64,000 nt of DNA from Ophiura sarsii (lineage: Eukaryota > Echinodermata > Ophiuroidea > Amphilepidida > Ophiuridae): NCBI GenBank assembly GCA_035610835.1, contig CM069448.1, positions 9,425,607 to 9,489,606 of the forward strand. Direction: 5' to 3'. A program made the position numbers and the translations under genes. Shown one piece after another: positions 34,547 through 46,749 of the stretch (within the stretch, counting starts at the first letter, position 1; each line of letters opens with the position of its first letter). The notes below the pieces were generated by a model. That model was not told where the DNA came from and searched no databases. It saw only the letters and a list, made by a program, of their open reading frames with translations.

Positions 34547-34768
34547 CTGGGAACTTTGCAATATTCTCCTGATCACATTAGTCTTTGTCTTGCAACTGTT
34601 ATGATGATCTGTGCGATTAAGTAAACCTCCCAGAGATGAGTAATCCAAAGTGATATACGGTATCAAATGCGCTGGACCTGGATGTTCATAGGACATGAGA
34701 TCAATGCAGCAGACGCTATGGTTTAGGATTGCAAAGAAAAGTGATTTGAATGAAGTCCGAGAAGCCAT
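34547..34768 (-). CDS. Candidate first coding exon of an unknown gene, minus strand
   Basis: An ATG in good context (AAGATGG) at 34768 opens 74 codons: MASRTSFKSLFFAIL, then NHSVCCIDLMSYEHPG, and further on SSLGGLLNRTDHHNSCKTK, ending at a strong donor CCCAG|GTAAGT at 34547/34546. A TATAAATA box lies at 34946-34939, about 170 bp upstream of the ATG; an in-frame stop precedes the ATG. The N-terminus is moderately hydrophobic and could be a signal peptide. Against it: several other ATGs precede it, no second exon was found, and the family is not recognised. It would overlap or interleave with EFR3 in opposite orientation. Confidence 0.3.
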
Positions 34769-34935
34769 CTTTGAGAGAATCCTTTCCTTAACAAGAAAGG
34801 CGGACTCAGATTTCAGCTATCCCATGCTTTGAGATCAACCCATTACTGACAATCCTCATCGGCTCTCTCATGACCAGCTTGCCAGGTCATCATCGCAGTT
34901 GCCAGGCAAAGACTGATGTGATCCGTCAAAATATC

Positions 34936-34950
34936 AACTATTTATAACCT
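34936..34950 (-). promoter_or_regulatory. Possible TATA box for the minus-strand candidate exon
   Basis: Minus strand GGTTATAAATAG, with the TATAAATA core at 34946-34939. Position fits a start near 34910 and a 5' UTR of about 140 nt before the ATG at 34768. AT-rich sequence makes chance matches common. Confidence 0.3.
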
Positions 34951-35506
34951 GTTCTCATTAAGCTTTCTCACCCTGGTCCAATGATTGATCTTTGCTAAGT
35001 GGAATCTAACAGCTGTTTCAAACATGAAAGGAATTTGACCGATAATCAGTCTTTCCTCAGGAGGGTTAAAAAAGATACATTGATTGAAAAAAAAGGATTT
35101 TTAATCAATGTTTATGTGCTTCAGTTAGGTTCATGCACTCTGAGAACTACAGATCAAAATTGATTTTATGAGAACTATGTATATTATTTCAAAATATATT
35201 TATTAATAATTCTATGGGATATTTTCCATATTGTCTACAATAATATATCATGTGCACTGTCAATAATTTGAGAAGAATTAGTTTGATTTAATGTGCAACT
35301 TAAGTAAAAACTTATACTAATTAAATCAGATATTTCACAATATATTTTAAAAGAAATAGTTGTTTTCTTTGATTTCAGTGATACCCCTTAACATTGCTTT
35401 CAAACAATTTGTCTGCAAGCATATTATTTTTTTAAATGGGATTAAATAACTGACTTTCTCAACTCATCAGGCTTGGTTCTCCAACGTTTGGTCACTGACC
35501 AACAAA

Positions 35507-35734
35507 TCATCTTATGGCACACTCACAAGTCCTAAGAACAATGGCCTCAACGTCCAATTCATGGCATTCAAAACTTAATGTTTCTATACAAACACTGCAT
35601 ACTCCCACCTTCCTCTTGCCACATGTTGAATAAGCAACAAGCGTGCTATACGTTGTGCAATTGGTATATTCAGTGCACTTTGTGTTTGTCTTGGGTATGC
35701 TATGACAGGCTCTATGGATGTAGGCATAAGTCAT
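35507..35734 (-). CDS. Candidate cysteine-rich exon, minus strand
   Basis: Open frame of 75 codons with nine cysteines, ending VCSVCIETLSFECHELD ... VLRTCECAIR and TGA. The CxxC, then Cys, then terminal CxC order recalls the second half of secreted cystine-knot domains (DAN/gremlin, norrin, glycoprotein-hormone types), but spacings differ and no other exon was found. A possible acceptor (CATCCATAG) lies inside the frame, so the real exon may be shorter. It may equally be chance. Confidence 0.22.
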   Translation of the reverse strand: MTYAYIHRACHSIPKTNTKCTEYTNCTTYSTLVAYSTCGKRKVGVCSVCIETLSFECHELDVEAIVLRTCECAIR

Positions 35735-35874
35735 AATATACTTTATATTTTCAGTGTGTGCAATATGTCAGATAATGAGATACATACATAAACTCTGGAG
35801 CTGACTATCTGTTTACAATGTGTTTTTATAAAGCGGCACATTTCTTACATGGAGGTTTTGGCTTTGAAATGTTA

Positions 35875-36115
35875 GGTCCGTATGCACAAAAGAGTTAGAC
35901 CGGGTCTAAAGTAAGCTCGGTCTAAGTGAAATCTATTCATGCCTCAAAAGCTGTTGTCCTCTGCATTTTAATGAGGTATTTTGGGCTAGTTTTGAACTTT
36001 GCATCCAAATCTTTACAATTTGTGAGCTAATTAGAGAAGGAAATGTAATTAAAGGTGTGCATTTCACAAACTAAAATCCACTTAGACACGGTCTAACTTT
36101 TTGTGCATACGGATC
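35875..36115. mobile_element. TIR MITE, about 241 bp
   Basis: GGTCCGTATGCACAAAAGAG and the inverted ACTTTTTGTGCATACGGATC, with inner GTTAGACCGGGTCTAA / ACGGTCTAAC. Confidence 0.75.
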
Positions 36116-37128
36116 AAAGGGTTTCATTATTGTTTCTAACCACTTCATAGATAGCAGCAGTATATCCCATATCTATAGATTTGGTGGTCAATATAACCGT
36201 AAATTGTACAGGTCACAATTGGTTCTTGGTCTAGTTGTATTCTGAATATGTTATCTGCATTGACTTTGGATGTTTAATTAACCACTTAATCATGGTAAAT
36301 ATGACATCAATTCAATGACCAACTAACTTGAGGTGTAGTTTTATATATAGTAAATACTTAAGAGGCTTTCATTGTGATCGATATTGAATGCAAATTGAGC
36401 CCTTATTGTATTGGTGGTTTACCCTTAATTACCTTTATGAATATAAAATAAAGGTATTCGTTCATCAACCTGTTGGTCTATTCTTATTTTCACCAAATCA
36501 GTATATATTACCAATGTTATTTCTGTATTGCAGAACTATTGGGACCAAGCTCAAAATCAACGCAAATATTATGCACTTTTGATACGAGGGCTAAGATTTT
36601 CCAATTCTATAATTTAACACTGCCATTCTGTAATGAAACTTTACCAAATAACCGAATTTAATGTATATGTAAAAATAAAATGACATGTTTCAGTGTTACT
36701 TAACGCTTTCCATGCGGCAGGCGTCTGCAGACGACGGAACCAAAATGTCACAATGTTTCAAAAATGTCAACATTATTGAATTTCATCACCATATTTGGAA
36801 TCATCAATGCATTGAGATAAGTACAAACATGTCTGATAATGATTCAGTAATTTTGAGATAGATTTTGAAAGTTGGGAAAGGTTTCTGAAAAAAAAATCTG
36901 TTTTGAATTTGGTAAAACTAATAGCCGGGTGGATAGAGTTAAGATAATGGTTAGCTATATAGACCAATTTGAGATCGAAGTAAATTTGTGCTATAAGGTA
37001 ATGGTAAAATGTTGTCAAAATGACCAATATGGCATTTGTCCAAAACTAGACTTGAATAAAGAGTATGCAGCCATCGAAGGGAAAGGAATCATTATGCAAT
37101 ACTCTTCATATTGTACCCTCTACACTCT

Positions 37129-37623
37129 GGCCCGTATTCTTGTACGTAGTTAAACATGGGTTTAAGCTAAACGCGCGTCTAACTTTGACTTTAGACACAT
37201 TGTTAAACTAGACATAATTCTCGAAAATGTGTTTAACTTAAATACGCGTCTAACTCACTTAAAAGTTTCTAACCTTAAACATGGGTATGGGGGTAGTTTA
37301 AAGCGTGTTAACTAAACTCATACACCAACTGTATGTCTTGAATAATCACTCAAACGTACCTGCTGCAAGCTGACGTTCAGATTGTGTAGTATTAAAAATA
37401 CACATGCTTTACGTGAGGTATTCGGACAATATCTATTGTAATCCATTAGGGCCACAACAAAAATAAACACCTGTATACAGTAACGCACGACCACTCTGGG
37501 GACAAGATTCGCAGAGTTTAAAACTGTGTTTTGTTATACACGTTGTTTAAAAGATAAACCCGCGTTTAAGTAAGACGCACCTTTAGTTAGACACAAAACC
37601 TTGTTTAGTACGAGAATACGGCC
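37129..37623. mobile_element. TIR MITE, about 495 bp
   Basis: GGCCCGTATTCTTGTACG and the inverted GTACGAGAATACGGCC; several internal TTAAAC/GTTTAA repeats. Subterminal style resembles the 35875 element. Confidence 0.7.
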
Positions 37624-37946
37624 CAGTATGTGTTACGCAATAATTGTGTATTATTATCTATATAAGGCTTTTTAATGGTACAATAAAATTGTGTATTTAA
37701 TGTTCAACCACATTACCTGGACGCGCTCAATATTCTAAAAATATTGCCGTCCAATATTTTTGTGTGAAGCGCAGAAGATTTGCGCATGAGAATATATGCG
37801 CAGATGATGCGCATGGGTACATTTTTGAGATCGGCATTTCAATCTCGCTGAAATAAAGGCCAGTTCAGGCTAATTGCTTGATTTGTTATCAAAACAGTCT
37901 GTTATAATATATGAGTGATAATAATAATATTTAATGTCTTATTTTC

Positions 37947-38045
37947 GGGTGATACAAGAATATATTGCACTCGCTATTAAAATGTTGCGCTCGTCTCCGT
38001 CTCGTGCAATATTTATAGCGAGTGCAATATATTCTTGTATCACCC
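37947..38045. mobile_element. Foldback with perfect 31-bp arms
   Basis: Arm 37947-37977 (GGGTGATACAAGAATATATT and onward) is exactly complementary to 38015-38045, with a 37-nt loop that itself contains related GTTGCGCTCG / CGTGCAATAT bits. Confidence 0.85.
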
Positions 38046-38049
38046 TCAA

Positions 38050-39110
38050 AGCCATTCAATATGATATAATTATAATATGCGATGTAGAGGGTATTCCAGA
38101 ATGATGCCGACTAAAGTGTCCCATATGACAACTGTATGATACACTTTATATTGACAATGACTTGAAAGATGCCTGAGGTATAAAAGATTTTACTTTCTCA
38201 AGGCACACATCTATTTATAGACTATGTCTAATGTTATGTAGTACATTGTTGAGAGTTGCATACCTATCTGTTGTTTTAATGTTGTCAATATAAACCAAAC
38301 ATCAAACGAGCAGTTAACTGGATAGGGAAGCAATTGATGTGAACCCTCATATATACATGATACAAATAAACTCCCCCTAACAACAAAAAATTGGATTTTT
38401 AGTTTTTTAATTTGCTTATAATTTATATATTTTATTATAAGTTTATGGTGTTTTGTACATCACTTAAAAAGCTGATGTGTTCATCTTTCTAATGATACCA
38501 AATGTGTAGCAATCACTTGCTTCAGTGCTCAGCAACTTGCTTGTGAATATGGGGAGGTCGCTTTATGAATGTGCCTAAATCTCCTTATTTTATCCTCCAA
38601 AGTCAACAGAACATCTCCCTACATTGTAACATTCATTGAACAGACCACAGAGATGTTTTTGAGCATGAAATAGTGGTGAATTTGTCACATTTTGAATGTG
38701 ACTGCCCCACATTCTCAAGCAGGTGGCTAAGCACTAAAACAAGTAATTACTATGAATGAGGAGGTATCGTTGGAAAGAGGAACATGTCAGCTTTTCATTA
38801 ATATGAATCGCAATATGAATATATCACAAAATATTTATAAAATTTGCGATTGAAAAACATTTCCCGAACTGTTTTGAGGAGTTTATAGCACTCCTTTTTG
38901 CAAGGATACAAATTAAAATTGTCTGCATAAAAATTACCAATATTTGTACACAGCTATAGTTGTTATATGTGGGTTATCTTTGTTGTATTGTTTTACACCA
39001 AGTAGACATTACCATCTTTGTGCAAACATATGAACATATATCAGCATTAGATGTGTGTGATCTATAGAAATAAATAGAGAATACATACTTCACTGCCATT
39101 ACTGTATGGT
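38050..39110. other. Intergenic sequence, nothing recognised
   Basis: AT-rich, no long open frame, no inverted ends found by eye. Confidence 0.4.
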
Positions 39111-39122
39111 GTCTATAAAAGT

Positions 39123-39340
39123 CAGGGGTGTACCTTCATTTTTTCTCCAACCAGCCAGCCGGGCTGGTAGCATGTAAAAGTTACCAGCCCGATGTAAACT
39201 TGCCAGCCAAACAAGTAATCTTCATTTATACCAACAGCAAAATTCTTACCGGCCAGCCGGGCGTGTATATTTGAAAAGTTACCCGCCCGACGCAAAAGTT
39301 ACCCGCCACGGGCATGCGGCGGGTACTAAGTACAGCCCTG
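39123..39340. mobile_element. hAT-like element, 218 bp
   Basis: CAGGGGTGTACCTTCATTTT and the inverted GGCGGGTACTAAGTACAGCC CTG; flanks ATAAAAGT / ATAATAGT match in 7 of 8. Interior alternates GCCAGCCGGGC-like words. Related to 7229-7632. Confidence 0.75.
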
Positions 39341-39453
39341 ATAATAGTGTGCTCTTAGCTGACATCTGGCAGCCCCATAACGTGTATTATTATTATTGCC
39401 TTGGTTGTGAATGCATATGAAAACAAAAAGGGTATAGTACAGGGTGCCCCCCT

Positions 39454-39476
39454 CCCCCCCCCCCCCCCCCCCCCCC
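39454..39476. repeat. Poly-C tract, 23 nt
   Basis: Uninterrupted C run, preceded by CCCCCCT. Confidence 0.9.
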
Positions 39477-39493
39477 AACAACAACAAAAAATC

Positions 39494-39747
39494 TAATTTG
39501 GTTTTGTCAATACTGAGATATGACCAATTAACTTAAGCTACCTAAAATCGCCGTTGGGCCACTTTACAGGTTAAAATGAATAGAAAGGTTTACTCCGGAG
39601 ATACAAATCTTCCACCTGTTCGAGAGGTCTTAGCAAATGTAATGCATCCAAAACTTTTGTATATTGTCATTGAATAGGTTTAAATAATAGAATTAGGGTC
39701 TGTGTAGCTAACAGAACTTTTTTAAAAATCAGACCAAATGCGTCTCC

Positions 39748-39792
<45 letters not shown>

Positions 39793-39878
39793 TCTCAAAA
39801 CGGATTGATGCCATTGGAAGAACAAGGTAGCTTTAGTTAATTAGTCACATCTCAGGATTGACAAAACCAAATCATATG
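39494..39878. mobile_element. Inverted-repeat element holding a 40-C tract
   Basis: ATTTGGTTTTGTCAATACTG ... TTAACTTAAGCTACC is repeated inverted as GGTAGCTTTAGTTAA ... GATTGACAAAACCAAAT. C run at 39749-39788 lies between the arms. Confidence 0.7.
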
Positions 39879-40025
39879 AAACAAACAGCGTCTGAAAGCC
39901 AAGCGTTTAGTCTTTTAAGATGTATACAAATGTTACACCATGTTTAAAACGTCATGGTCAATAAGTTGGGTACACACATGCACGGGTTTTTTGAAGCAGC
40001 AACGATGAAAGCCACATTCCACATA

Positions 40026-41103
40026 CAGGCTGTCCCAAAATGATTAGTACCCATCGATGCCCAATGTTCAATTTTTTTTTTCTTCATAAAAATCAATGAG
40101 ATTAGATCCGTCGTTTTTCTATCATAGTTGCTATACTGTACCCTTTCATTATTATTTTAGATCATATCGGACTTATTTTAATGAAGTTACACTCCATTGT
40201 GTAAGACATGGTGATTTCACCTTTTTGGCAAAGTGCAAAAAAATGAGTTTTTAAACAGCTTGTTTGAAAGAAACTAATACATTCTCTCAATCACTTGTCT
40301 GCTAATAGCTTTGGTTCCTTTCTATTTTAAACTGCTGTTGTATCATATTGTTGTTCAAACCATAAACACTTCTTCATTTCGATTCAATTTGAAGGGTAAA
40401 AATGGATCGTCACGCATGAGCGACCCCAAGCTTTGTTTCTATAATGAGCTAGTTTTGAGGCTAAACTTTAGGGACATTTAAACAGGTAAAGACGTGGTTA
40501 TGGGTAATTAGCAGTGGCTTAGACTTCTTTTTCATATTGGGGATGCAATTTCCTACAAACTTGCTAAAAATGATAATAGTCCCTTAGTGTTTAACCTCAC
40601 GAAATCCATTCTCCAATGTGAAAATGAAATCTAAGCCACTGGTGATTCACCAAATAGCACTTCATTTAGAAGTCGCTAAACACTAATAAAACAATGCATG
40701 GGGTCACTCTAGTGTGACAAACTTCTTTTACCAGTTAAATTGAATTAAGGAGAAGAATTATTAATGATTTGAACACCCATAACTAATAACAGTTACAACA
40801 GATAGACACACAAGATTATATTGAGCAGACAAGAGATTATGAGAAAACAAGTTTCTTTCAAACAAGCTGTAATAGCACACACATTTTTAGCACTTTGTCA
40901 AAAAGGTAAAATCACCATGTTTTACATAATGGAGTGTATCTTGAGTTTGATAAATCCGATATTCATGATCTAAAATTCTAATAAAATAGTACAGTATGAC
41001 AAAGATGATGTAAAAACAACGAACTTAATCCCATCGATTTTGATGATGACAACAATTATTGAACTTTGGGCATTGATGGGTACTAACATTTTTTGACAGC
41101 CTG
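40026..41103. mobile_element. Tc1/mariner-type foldback, 1078 bp, TA TSD
   Basis: Arms of about 250 bp begin CAGGCTGTCCCAAAATG and end TTTTTTGACAGCCTG; TA on both sides (40024-40025, 41104-41105). Inner arms share GGTGATTTCACCTTTTTG-like sequence inverted. No transposase frame. Confidence 0.82.
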
Positions 41104-41106
41104 TAA

Positions 41107-41737
41107 GTGACCTGGCACAACAAAATGAGCGTGCCAGGGGCCGATTTTGAGTTATGGCCTGAAATAGTCGATTTGACAAGAGGAGGTCGAAAATGAGATA
41201 TTTTTATATTCGGAAAGATAAAACTATTTATGTATCACATTCCGAAGTATTAAGTAAATATTTTGGGTCTAAATATGTTTTTTAAGTAATCTTAGAGAGG
41301 GCATTTTATTCTTACATCTCAAGAAATTAACGCAAAGAGAGAAAAAATGTCTCGAAATTACCTTGTTTACATCGTCATTTCCACGGGTATCCCTTATGGT
41401 AAATTTGGTATGGTCTTAAAGGTCAGGGCTTACCGAGCTATTAAAAGTAGTTTGAACCCTGTAAATTCATTGGCATAAACAATCTTTTGAATAAGTTTTG
41501 ACAGAATATTTTGGAGAACCAAGTGACGATAAGCTTCACTGACTTTGAAGGCCTTTTTTCTCCAATTCAATAATTCAGCGGTGATTAACTTCAAATTATC
41601 ATAATTTGACTTTGAAATGGCCTATTATAACAACTTTGGTGTCATTTTAAATTTGAGGACATTTACTTTCTGAAAATGTGAAAAAATATATTTTTATTTT
41701 TGCTACTTTACTCTCATTTTGTGGTGCCAGGTCACAT
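41107..41737. mobile_element. TIR element, about 630 bp
   Basis: GTGACCTGGCACAACAAAAT and the inverted ATTTTGTGGTGCCAGGTCAC. Lies directly against the previous element. Confidence 0.7.
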
Positions 41738-42459
41738 ATGGTCAACATTTTAAAAACTAAAAATAATTATGTTAGAAAAAACACCATTCCTTAAGATGAT
41801 TTTGGTGCAATCTCAGCATTTTTTACTAAAAACTGATTTCGTTCACTACGTTTACAGCCAATTTTGAGTCATAAAAGTGATTTTGTTGTCAAAATTCAAA
41901 AAATCAGCAATTTTAGTGATACCCAAAATGGATTCTCCGATTCATTTCCTTTTCAAAATGTATACTTTTATATACATTACATTAATAGTTCAAAGGTTAC
42001 AGCGCTTGATAAATTTCATGTGTTGGGGGTTAACGGCCCCTTAACTATCCTATGGTTTGACACGCCTTATGTATACATTATTGAATATTCAAGCGTTTTG
42101 CAGAGTTGTCCTTAATTAGTGTCTGAAAGATTGACAAAAATCAGGTAATTTAAGAGAGAGAGAGAGCTAGAGGGTGGCAACCATTATTATATCATGGTGA
42201 TTGACTTGACTGTTGTGACGAGCCAGCCGATTTCCTAGACCTGTCATATCCCATGAATTAGCGAATCCGGCTCTTACTTTTAAACTTAAGAGTCTGTTAT
42301 AGCACAGATGGTTTTGACTATCTGTGGTTATAGACCCGTGTTAACAGTATACATGTGTTATTGCTAACTTTGTTTACAAGGTCACGGTGTATTCCGTGTG
42401 AGCCTATGGAAGCTAAGACGCGCAAAGATTGGAACTTTAAAATATTTGCACCGGCCTTT

Positions 42460-44076
42460 TCATAACATTTTTTAAGTATTTATATAGGTTTTCCCAGTCG
42501 ATTTAAAACTTACTTCATTCTATTTAGTATTTCTGTAGTTTCAATTCACGCTAAATTGGTTGAACGGATTTAGTATAATGTCAATTTCCATTATAAAGTC
42601 ATTCAATTAAGTAATATCAGCATTCAATTAAGTAATATCAGCATTCAATCACACTATCCATTCAAGTCAGTTGACAATAGAAGCATTCAATATAGTATAT
42701 CCATCACGCTATTCGATATAACTGCAAACTAATTCATGGAGGATTAGTGCAGCTGTCATATGGTGAATTCAATTACATTTCTGTGCAAACAATTACCATA
42801 TTATTGCATTCTATTTAGTAACATATGTTGAGCAATCAAATTCCAAAAATATGTGTAACTCTTTGGCGAAGATATCATCAAACCATAGATTGTATTCAAG
42901 GTTCTTTTCTACAGCAATCCTCCTATCCAACTGAATATCACGCAATGGCAGCCGCTAATCCGCCTCCACCCCCTCCGCCTCCACCTCCCCCACCCCCTCC
43001 CCGTGCTATACATGGGGGCGACAGGCCCGGCCCCCTCCACCAAAAAAAGGGGGAAGGAAAAAAATAGGAAAAAAGGGAAAGAGAGAGGAAGAAGAGGGGA
43101 CAAAAAGTTCGAAAATTGAACAAAAATCCAACTTTCTGAGGGGCACATCCCCCTCAGACCCCCCCCCCCCCCCCCCCCCCTGTTTGAGCTTTTAAACCAT
43201 CTATACTTAAATCAAAAATATATTAGTATAATAATGCTCATCTTCTTTCGTGCATTGATAAAAAAAATTATTGGAAATGAAGAGGTGGCTTTTCGATAAC
43301 ATTTTGGTCAAAAGTATACACCAGATTGCACCAAATGAGTTCGTAAAGGGGGGGGGGGGCACATCCCCCCTCAGACACCCCCTGTCCGAGCATAGCATTT
43401 ATATATATTTATATGTCATAAGACTCCTAATGGATAGGTATATAATGTTATATTTTTCTTGTATAATTATTCGTTCATTTATTCATATCAATAATTATAT
43501 GAAATAAACGTCGCATGTAATTAGAATATCTGTAAATGGAGGATAAAGGGAACACTCCAACGCCTTTCTCAACTTATGTACAAACAAGAACATGAAGGTA
43601 ATGCATAATTACCCAATCGCAGACATTACGCCATGTTTGAAACCGTTATCCCCTCATTCCTAAAAATATTCCAAAAAGATATATACACATCGCCACTGAT
43701 TCTGCTTACTTAATTTAAATGGAATTAAAAAAGTGTTAAATTGCATACTCATAAATGAAAATGAAAATACGATTATGATCACTGACCATTGTGCACAAAT
43801 ATGCGATTGAATTTGAATAGGCCTACAGGTTTTACATCATATGATTAAATAGGTAAATTGAATGCATGAAAGTGAATTTGAATACTTGGAAATGAAATGG
43901 AATACTTCGAAATGAAATTGAATACATCGAAATGTAATTGAATGCTGATATATGGAAATAGAAATTAGCTTTTGGAAAATCATTCAATTTAGCGTGAATT
44001 TGAATACTGGAAAGCTAATTTGATTGATAAAATTTTCAAATTGGCCGGGAAAACCTATATAATTGTTATTAAAAAG
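42460..44076. mobile_element. Composite element with ATTCAA repeats and inverted ends
   Basis: TATATAGGTTTTCCCAGTCG at about 42481 is inverted at 44046-44068 (GGCCGGGAAAACCTATATAA). Between them are many CATTCAATTAAGTAATATCA and GAATACNTNGAAATGAAATT-like repeats in opposite orientations, with a G/C-rich dispersed repeat (42950-43400) in the middle. Confidence 0.55.
42950..43400 (+). repeat. Dispersed repeat with proline-like C tracts
   Basis: Contains (CCNCC)n, CCCCCTCCACCAAAAAAAGG, GAGGGGCACATCCCCCTCAG and a 22-C run at 43159-43180. A 3' part (GAAATGAAGAGGTGGCTTTT and onward) recurs in opposite orientation at 46780-47080. The open frame here is a by-product of the C tracts. Confidence 0.65.
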
Positions 44077-44089
44077 TCATATTATGCGA

Positions 44090-44400
44090 TATTTTCCATC
44101 CCTGATTTTTACTTTGAAAACATATTTACTTGATTTGCAGTTTTGATCATGAAGTTATAATGTAGAGCGATAGGCCTATGATTCCTAATTACTTCGAAAT
44201 CATGGTTTGAATGTGTTGAAATAAAGTGTCAGGATCTGCTCCGACAACATATGAAAGTTCTGTGATGGTTTTTCACGGGAAAATACAGTCAAGATAGATT
44301 TTTGTTAAGTAAAACTTCATTATAATTATAAGAGAAAAACTAAGTGTAAACAATTGAAGAATATCGCATTATTGCTTTTAAAAACCGACAAAATAAGTTG
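44090..44400. mobile_element. Diverged member of the palindromic MITE family
   Basis: Shares AGTCATATTATGCGAT, CCTAATTACTTCGAAATCAT and a worn right end with the elements at 11852 and 45038. Confidence 0.55.
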
Positions 44401-45037
44401 TAAAAGATGTTGGTGATTTTAGTGTCATTTGACAATGAAAAAGAAATGGCCCGACCAATCAACATTCCCTGAGAGGTCCAAAAATCCGTAGAACCAATGT
44501 TTTCGTCGTCTAATCGGACAATAAATCAGAATAAGGGATCATTGGGTAAGATGTTTAGTATTAAAATTCAGATTGAAAGTAACAAAGAGGGGTCAATCAT
44601 ATATAATCCAACATTTGTCCTAAAAGGAGGTTACTAAGCGAGAACCCCGGGTTAAAGGCTGCCCCATCAAAAGGGGACAGGAAAATTATTAGAGTCATTG
44701 GATTTTTTTTTTTTAAAGGGGGTCGATCATCCAGTGACAGCGTGTTAAAAACGGGGTCGATATTGATATAGTCATAGCCGATCATATCCGTCACCCACAA
44801 GGAGTGTAAGTGACCTTACCCCGGGTGCCACACAGTTACGCCGCACTCACCGTGCTCCCGATATGTATCACAACCAGTGTACCCGCGTATGTGTGCTGTC
44901 TACGGAAGATAGCATGCAACGACGGCATCCAATCCACGAACGTGGACTTTATAAAGAATTTAGCCATAATATAAGAATATTGAGCACACTGCTGCCTTGC
45001 AATTTATTTGATATCAGTATTTCTACTATAATGATTT

Positions 45038-45701
45038 AAAGGCATATTATGTGATCTTTTCCAGAGAGCGCCCTCTATTCATTATTTTTTTAGAAAGTAG
45101 ATTTTTTTGCAGATTTACATTTCTGATCATAAATCATACATACATTCCAAGTTACAGAGCGATACGATTCCTAATTACCTCAAAATCATGGTTTTAGAGC
45201 GAATTTAGAGTGAAAATAATAAACTGTCGGATTATCCGACAGTTTATTTTCACTCTAAAATCATGATTTTGAAGTAATTAAGAATCGTATCGCCCTGTAA
45301 CTTGGAATGTATGTACGATTTATGATCAGAAATGTAAATCTGCAAGAAAATCTTCTTTCAATTTTTTTTTCGATGTTGAGGGCGTTCCGTGGAAAGATCA
45401 CATAATATACAGACGACGGTGGCTACGAACGGCCGTTCATTTTGAATTTCCGTTGGTTTCAATGTAACAATGGATTTTGATTATATGACCCCATAAAATT
45501 CATCATAGGTTAGAAGAAAAATTTTCCAATCCAAAACCGTTCGGGATGGCTAATCATCCCAATTGTAAATGCTATTTTTTGAATTTAAAACCGTTGTTAA
45601 GCGGTCGTCCCATTCACTTGATCACGTAACCTCGTTCGCATATTTTAACCCGAATACTCGTGAATACGCCTATGGCCAGCGTCGTCTGATAATATACCTT
45701 T
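45038..45701. mobile_element. Palindromic MITE interrupted by a hAT-like MITE
   Basis: AAAGGCATATTATGTGATCT at the left, CCTTT at the right; inner perfect core AATAAACTGTCGGAT/TATCCGACAGTTTATT. Removing the insert (45410-45688 plus one target copy) leaves about 377 bp, matching the 387-bp element at 11852. Confidence 0.85.
45410..45688. mobile_element. hAT-like MITE, 279 bp, 8-bp TSD
   Basis: CAGACGACGGTGGC and GCCAGCGTCGTCTG ends, flanked by ATAATATA at 45402-45409 and 45689-45696. Same family and nearly the same length as 6444-6721. Confidence 0.92.
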
Positions 45702-45838
45702 AATACATTAAGTGGTGTTGAAAATTTTAAATGTTTAAAAATTTACTTCAGAATTCAAGATGAACATTAAAAATGGCCATTATTGTTGTTTCTACTAGCA
45801 AAAACAGCAAAACTTGATTAAAACAATATCATCGCTAT

Positions 45839-45992
45839 TTATTGAAAAACGCCCTCTATGCAAATATGGTTCGCGTTATGTATCACGCGTACTGCAGGGG
45901 GATACAGTCGGACGTAAAATGCTCGTCCCGCGGGACGAGCATTTTTTGAATCGACGTTTTCTTGTACATAGAGGGCTGATTTTTCTTAATCC
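45839..45992. mobile_element. Small foldback with a perfect 30-bp palindrome at its core
   Basis: Outer arms AAAACGCCCTCTATG... and ...CATAGAGGGCTGATTTTT; the core at 45916-45945 is AAAATGCTCGTCCCG followed by its exact complement. Confidence 0.7.
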
Positions 45993-46399
45993 TTATAGGT
46001 GTAAGTTCATACATGTAATACAATTATAAAAATATACTAATCCCAGTTTTCATCATAATTGAGGGCGCATCCTCCAACACATCTCTTAGTGCCCCTTTAA
46101 TTGTCGATGTCGGCCAATGTTTCCAATCTGAGTTCTATTTGCAACAGGTGATTAAATTACGTGATGAATATTCCCACCCATCACTCGACATCCTTTGATA
46201 TGGATAGGCTATTAAGTCACCGCTATTAGCACGATGGTCATCATATCGTTTACCATTAAATCTGTGGTTATTTGACAAGCCGCTCGGGTGGTACAGAGAT
46301 GAAACACGATATTCTTGACCATGACGGCGCGTACAGTAATAAGTAGTAGTAATAGTGTCGACGAGCGAAGCGAGGAGACCTATTACGTACTAATAGCAC

Positions 46400-46540
46400 A
46401 GCACTACCGTTCGATATGCCATGTATATGACAGCTACCGTTCGATATGACAGCACTGTGACAGCACTACCGTTCGATATGCCATCTATATGACAGCTACC
46501 GTTCGATATGACAGCACTACCATTCGATATGACGTGTGAC
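46400..46540 (+). repeat. Short repeats of CTACCGTTCGATATG
   Basis: Five near-identical motifs spaced by 20-45 bp with intervening GACAGC words. Confidence 0.85.
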
Positions 46541-46749
46541 AGCTGGGAGGTTGCATTTCTTCACACATCTTTAATGTGACAGTTTGGGTCTCTATAATTG
46601 TAGCGGTGACAGATCAGCTAATGTTATGTCTACATGTTGGCAGGTCAGGTGGTCTAGGCATTGAACTTGGCTTTTGAATGGTCACTAAAATACAAATGTG
46701 GTGTGTGTGTGCAAGGGCGTCATCTCGTTTTCAAAAGTGGGGGGGGGGG

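Larger units (their letters stand above)
34145..35870. other. EFR3 3' flank
   Basis: Contains the EFR3 3' UTR, whose end was not located (no clear AATAAA close to the stop). The two weak minus-strand candidates lie here; otherwise AT-rich. Confidence 0.5.

Noticed and set aside
42825..43067. Proline-rich protein frame
   Set aside because: The proline run is a C-rich simple repeat inside a dispersed element.
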